NCBI GenBank assembly: GCA_009869945.1
Contig: WIXG01000312.1
Coordinates: 1 to 64,000, forward strand
Direction of reading: 5' to 3'
Length of the DNA: 64,000 nucleotides
DNA from: Mesaphorura yosii
Taxonomy: Eukaryota > Arthropoda > Collembola > Poduromorpha > Tullbergiidae
Made by a program: the position numbers and the translations under genes. The notes under the pieces are model-generated. The model searched no databases, was not told where the DNA came from, and was given only the letters and a program-made list of their open reading frames with translations. Position 1 is the stretch's first letter. The number at the start of each line of letters is the position of its first letter. Below are positions 61,389-64,000 of the stretch, one piece after another.

Positions 61389-62068
61389 TTTGTTTGGCGT
61401 TCGTCCGTCAGCCTCCTCCTTTCTAAGCAGTGGAGCGAGCACAAGGGCAATTTGTTGAAGAAGTTTATTAATTATCTACTTGATACTTGATTGAATTCAG
61501 CAACTGATTTGGATTTTGGCTAGAATTAATGAATTAAATTCTATTACAATTACGTGTTAGTGCAGAAATTTACACCACACAATAAATGAAAAATATTGCG
61601 TTAAATTGCTTACAAGGTAAAAGGCGCACTGTAATTTCTTGTGTTCAGCTGACGTGTGTGTATTTGCAAGAGAAGTGACGAAACTTCGAAACGAAACTGA
61701 AAGTTTTGAATAAAATGCAACAGTGACAGTGCAAAATCACACTGTGAAAGAATTCTAAGGCCAGTTGCTTCCGCGGCTTTAGAATTAAGATTAATTGTCC
61801 ATGATTTGCCTGCACTCAAGTTAATATTCTGGAAACTTAAAAGGTAAGAACAATTTTCCGCACTTGCCAAAAAATCAAGCTGCAAGTAAAAAATTTGGAA
61901 ATTTCTTGTGTGACTAGCACAAGAGGGACAATGCAATGTGTAAAAACAAATTCTTGGGGGAGATAAGAAACTCCAGTCATTTTGGTAAGGCACGAATCAT
62001 TTTGACGAAATCGCAACTCTAAGCTCAGAGGATATCGTGTTTATTTTGTCAGCTGTTCGGCCACAGAA
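61389..62068. promoter_or_regulatory. Divergent intergenic region shared by SELENOK (-) and SECISBP2 (+)
   Basis: 680 bp separate the two start codons, which face away from each other. Both core promoters and both 5' UTRs must fit here unless unseen upstream 5' exons exist. No TATA consensus at a fitting distance stands out. Bidirectional promoter activity is inferred from arrangement only. Confidence 0.5.
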
Positions 62069-64000
62069 ATGGGTACCCCCAACCAATCAATGAATACGGA
62101 CAGTGGAAATGGTGATGGGTTTAAGCTAGTCACAAGGCGGAGGCTCGCCCATGAATTTAAGACGCGGTCCCACGACGACGTTGGTCCATTTGATACAAGT
62201 TCAGGCAGAAGCAGCTCATTCAAGGCACGAACACATTCCATTGGCAACCCAGTGAAGAGCACCGGCACACACGAAAGCCCAACATTGCCGTCCCCATCTT
62301 CGGGTCCGACTACAGGACCTTCGAATGCTTCTGCGCCAAATGTCGCGGCCGAAAATGCACCTGCAAAAAAAAGTAAGAAAAAGAAAGAATCCAAGGAGGC
62401 GAGGTTACGTCGGAGAGAAGAGGAGAGATTCAAAGCAATTTATGGACCGAAGGATTCACGAATTCAAGTCATGAGTCCGGCCGTTTTCTCCAGGCTTCAA
62501 GGAAATCAGCAAGCGTCCAGTCACCCCGTAGTAAGGGCCGTCCAGCAAAATACGCGAATAGATTCTCCCATGCCTGCGACAACGTCTGATAATGGACGCG
62601 TTAGCTTTCCTGAACCGCAATGGGGTAAAACTTTGAACTTTTTGTCTCCTGACATGAAAAGTGAGTTTCCAGAGCTTGGAGCTGATCCTTCGAGGCCAAG
62701 CAAGCCAATTCAGCTGTCTCCTGAAAGTTTAGCCACGCCTTCGACAAGTGCGAATGCGAATTCAATCGCTGCATCAAAATCGAAATCAGAGTCTGAGCCT
62801 GGTTTAAATGCCAGTGTGGCGACTCCCAGTAACGATCCGTCATTTAGTAACGCTGTGAAAACTGAAAATGTTGGAACTTCAACTACTTTGACACCGACCA
62901 CAGATCTGAATTTGAATTCGAATTCGCCGAGTCCTTCAAAGCCCGAAACCCCGAAAACGAACAAGAAGAAGCCCTCGAAGGCTCCCTTAATCGTCAATCT
63001 TGAAGCTCTTTTGTCTGCGAAGAAAGACGCAGCAACGCCGAAACGGTCAACTCAAGCCTTGGCAAAAGCCGCAAGAAAATCAGCGCGTATCAGCATTAAC
63101 GAAAAGACGCTGCAACCGGCTGGTAATATTCTGGACTCGTCAGGAATTAAAGTCATGCACAGAGGCAAAATGAGGGAGACGCCAAAGAAGAAGAAACCGT
63201 CAAGGTTAAAAAGGGCAATTCTGTTGTCGAGGCAATTAAGAAAGCAGCTGACAATCTCCGAAAACCTCAACCGAAAAAACTCGGGCGTGGGCGACCAGGA
63301 AAGCGTCGCGGATTTACAAGGGTTATCTAAATTAACGCTGAACTTGTCGCTGGAGAATTCACCGACGGCGGCGACCGTCAATTTACCTGTGACAAATGCC
63401 AATGACCCCTACCTCAGTCTAGTCAAGCATGAGCCAGGATCAAAGATTTCCCGGTCACAGTCACCGCCTGAAGACATTCATCAGGAAATTGTTTCTCAAG
63501 GTAAAAAGAAATCGCCGGAAATAGAAATCAAGCAAGAGCAAAGCTTCGACGACGATTCTGATTCTGAGTGCAAGCTGGCAACTGCCGCAGTCGTCTTGCA
63601 GCCTGATTACTTTCATAATTTGGTCGAAGGCGCCATTGCCACTGCCATAAAACCAGATCCTGAACCGTCTGAGCCCCAGCCAGCATCTGAAGAGGTCAAG
63701 TCTATGAATTTGTCTCCAGAAATGATAGAAGCAGTGAAGGCTCAAATGCACAATCGAAAATTTCGAAAATACTGTGATATGTATACGAGCAAAGAGCTCC
63801 ACGGCCTTGTTATCAGTTTGCTTAAGCAATTACATCATTTTCAAGATAAACTCTACAAGACAGACAAGCTCAAATACAAACTGAAGAAGCGGTACGTCCA
63901 CGGAACTCGAGAGATTATGAATTTCATGAGCATCAACAAAGTGCAGATGATCATCCTGGCGCCGGACATTGAATCGAATAAAAACGTGAAAGGTGAGTAC
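62069..64000 (+). CDS. SECISBP2: SECISBP2 (SBP2) SECIS-binding protein, 3' end outside window
   Basis: One open exon from ATG 62069 to a GTGAGT donor at 63993 (phase 1), giving 641 codons with no stop; the gene continues beyond 64000. The first about 530 residues are disordered, rich in Ser, Pro, Lys and Thr, with a lysine-rich patch (KKSKKKKESKEARLRRREEE, about residues 108-127) and IYGPKDSR after it. From about 555 the conserved SBP2 region begins: KFRKYCDMYTSKELHGLV, then LLKQLHHFQDKLYKTDKLK and KKRYVHGTREIMNF, aligning with the SECIS-interaction domain and the start of the L7Ae RNA-binding domain of SBP2/SBP2L, then VQMIILAPDIE. The product binds the SECIS and recruits eEFSec so that UGA is read as selenocysteine. 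Its neighbour encodes a selenoprotein. Confidence 0.92.
   Translation, partial: MGTPNQSMNTDSGNGDGFKLVTRRRLAHEFKTRSHDDVGPFDTSSGRSSSFKARTHSIGNPVKSTGTHESPTLPSPSSGPTTGPSNASAPNVAAENAPAKKSKKKKESKEARLRRREEERFKAIYGPKDSRIQVMSPAVFSRLQGNQQASSHPVVRAVQQNTRIDSPMPATTSDNGRVSFPEPQWGKTLNFLSPDMKSEFPELGADPSRPSKPIQLSPESLATPSTSANANSIAASKSKSESEPGLNASVATPSNDPSFSNAVKTENVGTSTTLTPTTDLNLNSNSPSPSKPETPKTNKKKPSKAPLIVNLEALLSAKKDAATPKRSTQALAKAARKSARISINEKTLQPAGNILDSSGIKVMHRGKMRETPKKKKPSRLKRAILLSRQLRKQLTISENLNRKNSGVGDQESVADLQGLSKLTLNLSLENSPTAATVNLPVTNANDPYLSLVKHEPGSKISRSQSPPEDIHQEIVSQGKKKSPEIEIKQEQSFDDDSDSECKLATAAVVLQPDYFHNLVEGAIATAIKPDPEPSEPQPASEEVKSMNLSPEMIEAVKAQMHNRKFRKYCDMYTSKELHGLVISLLKQLHHFQDKLYKTDKLKYKLKKRYVHGTREIMNFMSINKVQMIILAPDIESNKNVKGEY

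Noticed and set aside
62041-63829. Several - strand frames of 80-130 codons across the SECISBP2 exon
   Set aside because: The + strand is open over 641 codons with SBP2 motifs at its end; the - strand frames are shadows of it.
1-64000. tRNA genes, CRISPR arrays, intact transposons or viral insertions
   Set aside because: No cloverleaf-like box A/B pairs, spaced direct repeats, transposase or reverse transcriptase motifs were noticed; a tRNAscan-SE and RepeatMasker run would be decisive.

Overview
The window is animal genomic DNA. Genes are split by many short GT-AG introns (mostly 40-100 nt, the shortest credible ones 39 and 41 nt), several transcripts carry AATAAA signals, and there are no operons. 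Gene content points to an ecdysozoan, most likely a non-insect arthropod such as a springtail, crustacean, chelicerate or myriapod. It combines two Tan-like beta-alanyl-amine hydrolases, a gustatory-type 7TM receptor, a Pvr/VEGFR-like ectodomain, an expanded failed-axon-connections (FAXC) family and DUF229 proteins with a working selenoprotein system (SELENOK with an in-frame UGA and a SECIS, next to SECISBP2). Many insects have lost that system. The taxon is an inference, not something read directly.

Layout. 1-12 kb is gene-poor; its only clear gene is TMEM70 (4.7-5.7 kb), followed by a 94-bp tandem duplication. 12-21.7 kb holds three FAXC-like paralogs on the + strand with 7, 5 and 3 exons. 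A large CCDC113/CCDC96-like ciliary coiled-coil gene lies on the - strand between the second and third. 21.7-25.2 kb is YIPF5 (-) and DNAJB11 (+), divergent. 25.7-27 kb is an unrecognised gene whose reading frame is ambiguous. 27.7-41.9 kb is a cluster of secreted or membrane proteins: two DUF229 phosphatase/sulfatase-fold proteins, a broken DUF229 3' fragment, two small secreted beta-trefoil (ricin-B-like) proteins, and a kinase-less receptor ectodomain resembling Pvr/VEGFR. 42.2-43.9 kb is a gustatory-receptor-like gene (-). 45.2-47.6 kb is DCAF11. 48.4-52 kb is a tandem pair of Tan-like hydrolases. 52.1-53.2 kb is a degenerate, frameshifted sepiapterin-reductase-like gene (-). 53.6-57.6 kb is a 15-exon M1 aminopeptidase (-). 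58.8-60.1 kb is TBC1D7. The right edge is SELENOK (-) head-to-head with SECISBP2 (+, running off the window).

How genes relate. SECISBP2 is the factor that binds SECIS elements, and its divergent neighbour SELENOK is one of its clients; about 680 bp separates the two start codons. Tan releases dopamine and histamine from beta-alanyl conjugates, while sepiapterin reductase makes the tetrahydrobiopterin used in dopamine synthesis, so their adjacency is suggestive, but the reductase here looks catalytically dead. YIPF5 and DNAJB11 are both early secretory pathway genes sharing an upstream region. Exon coordinates were worked out by hand from splice signals, reading phase and family similarity; no database search was run.
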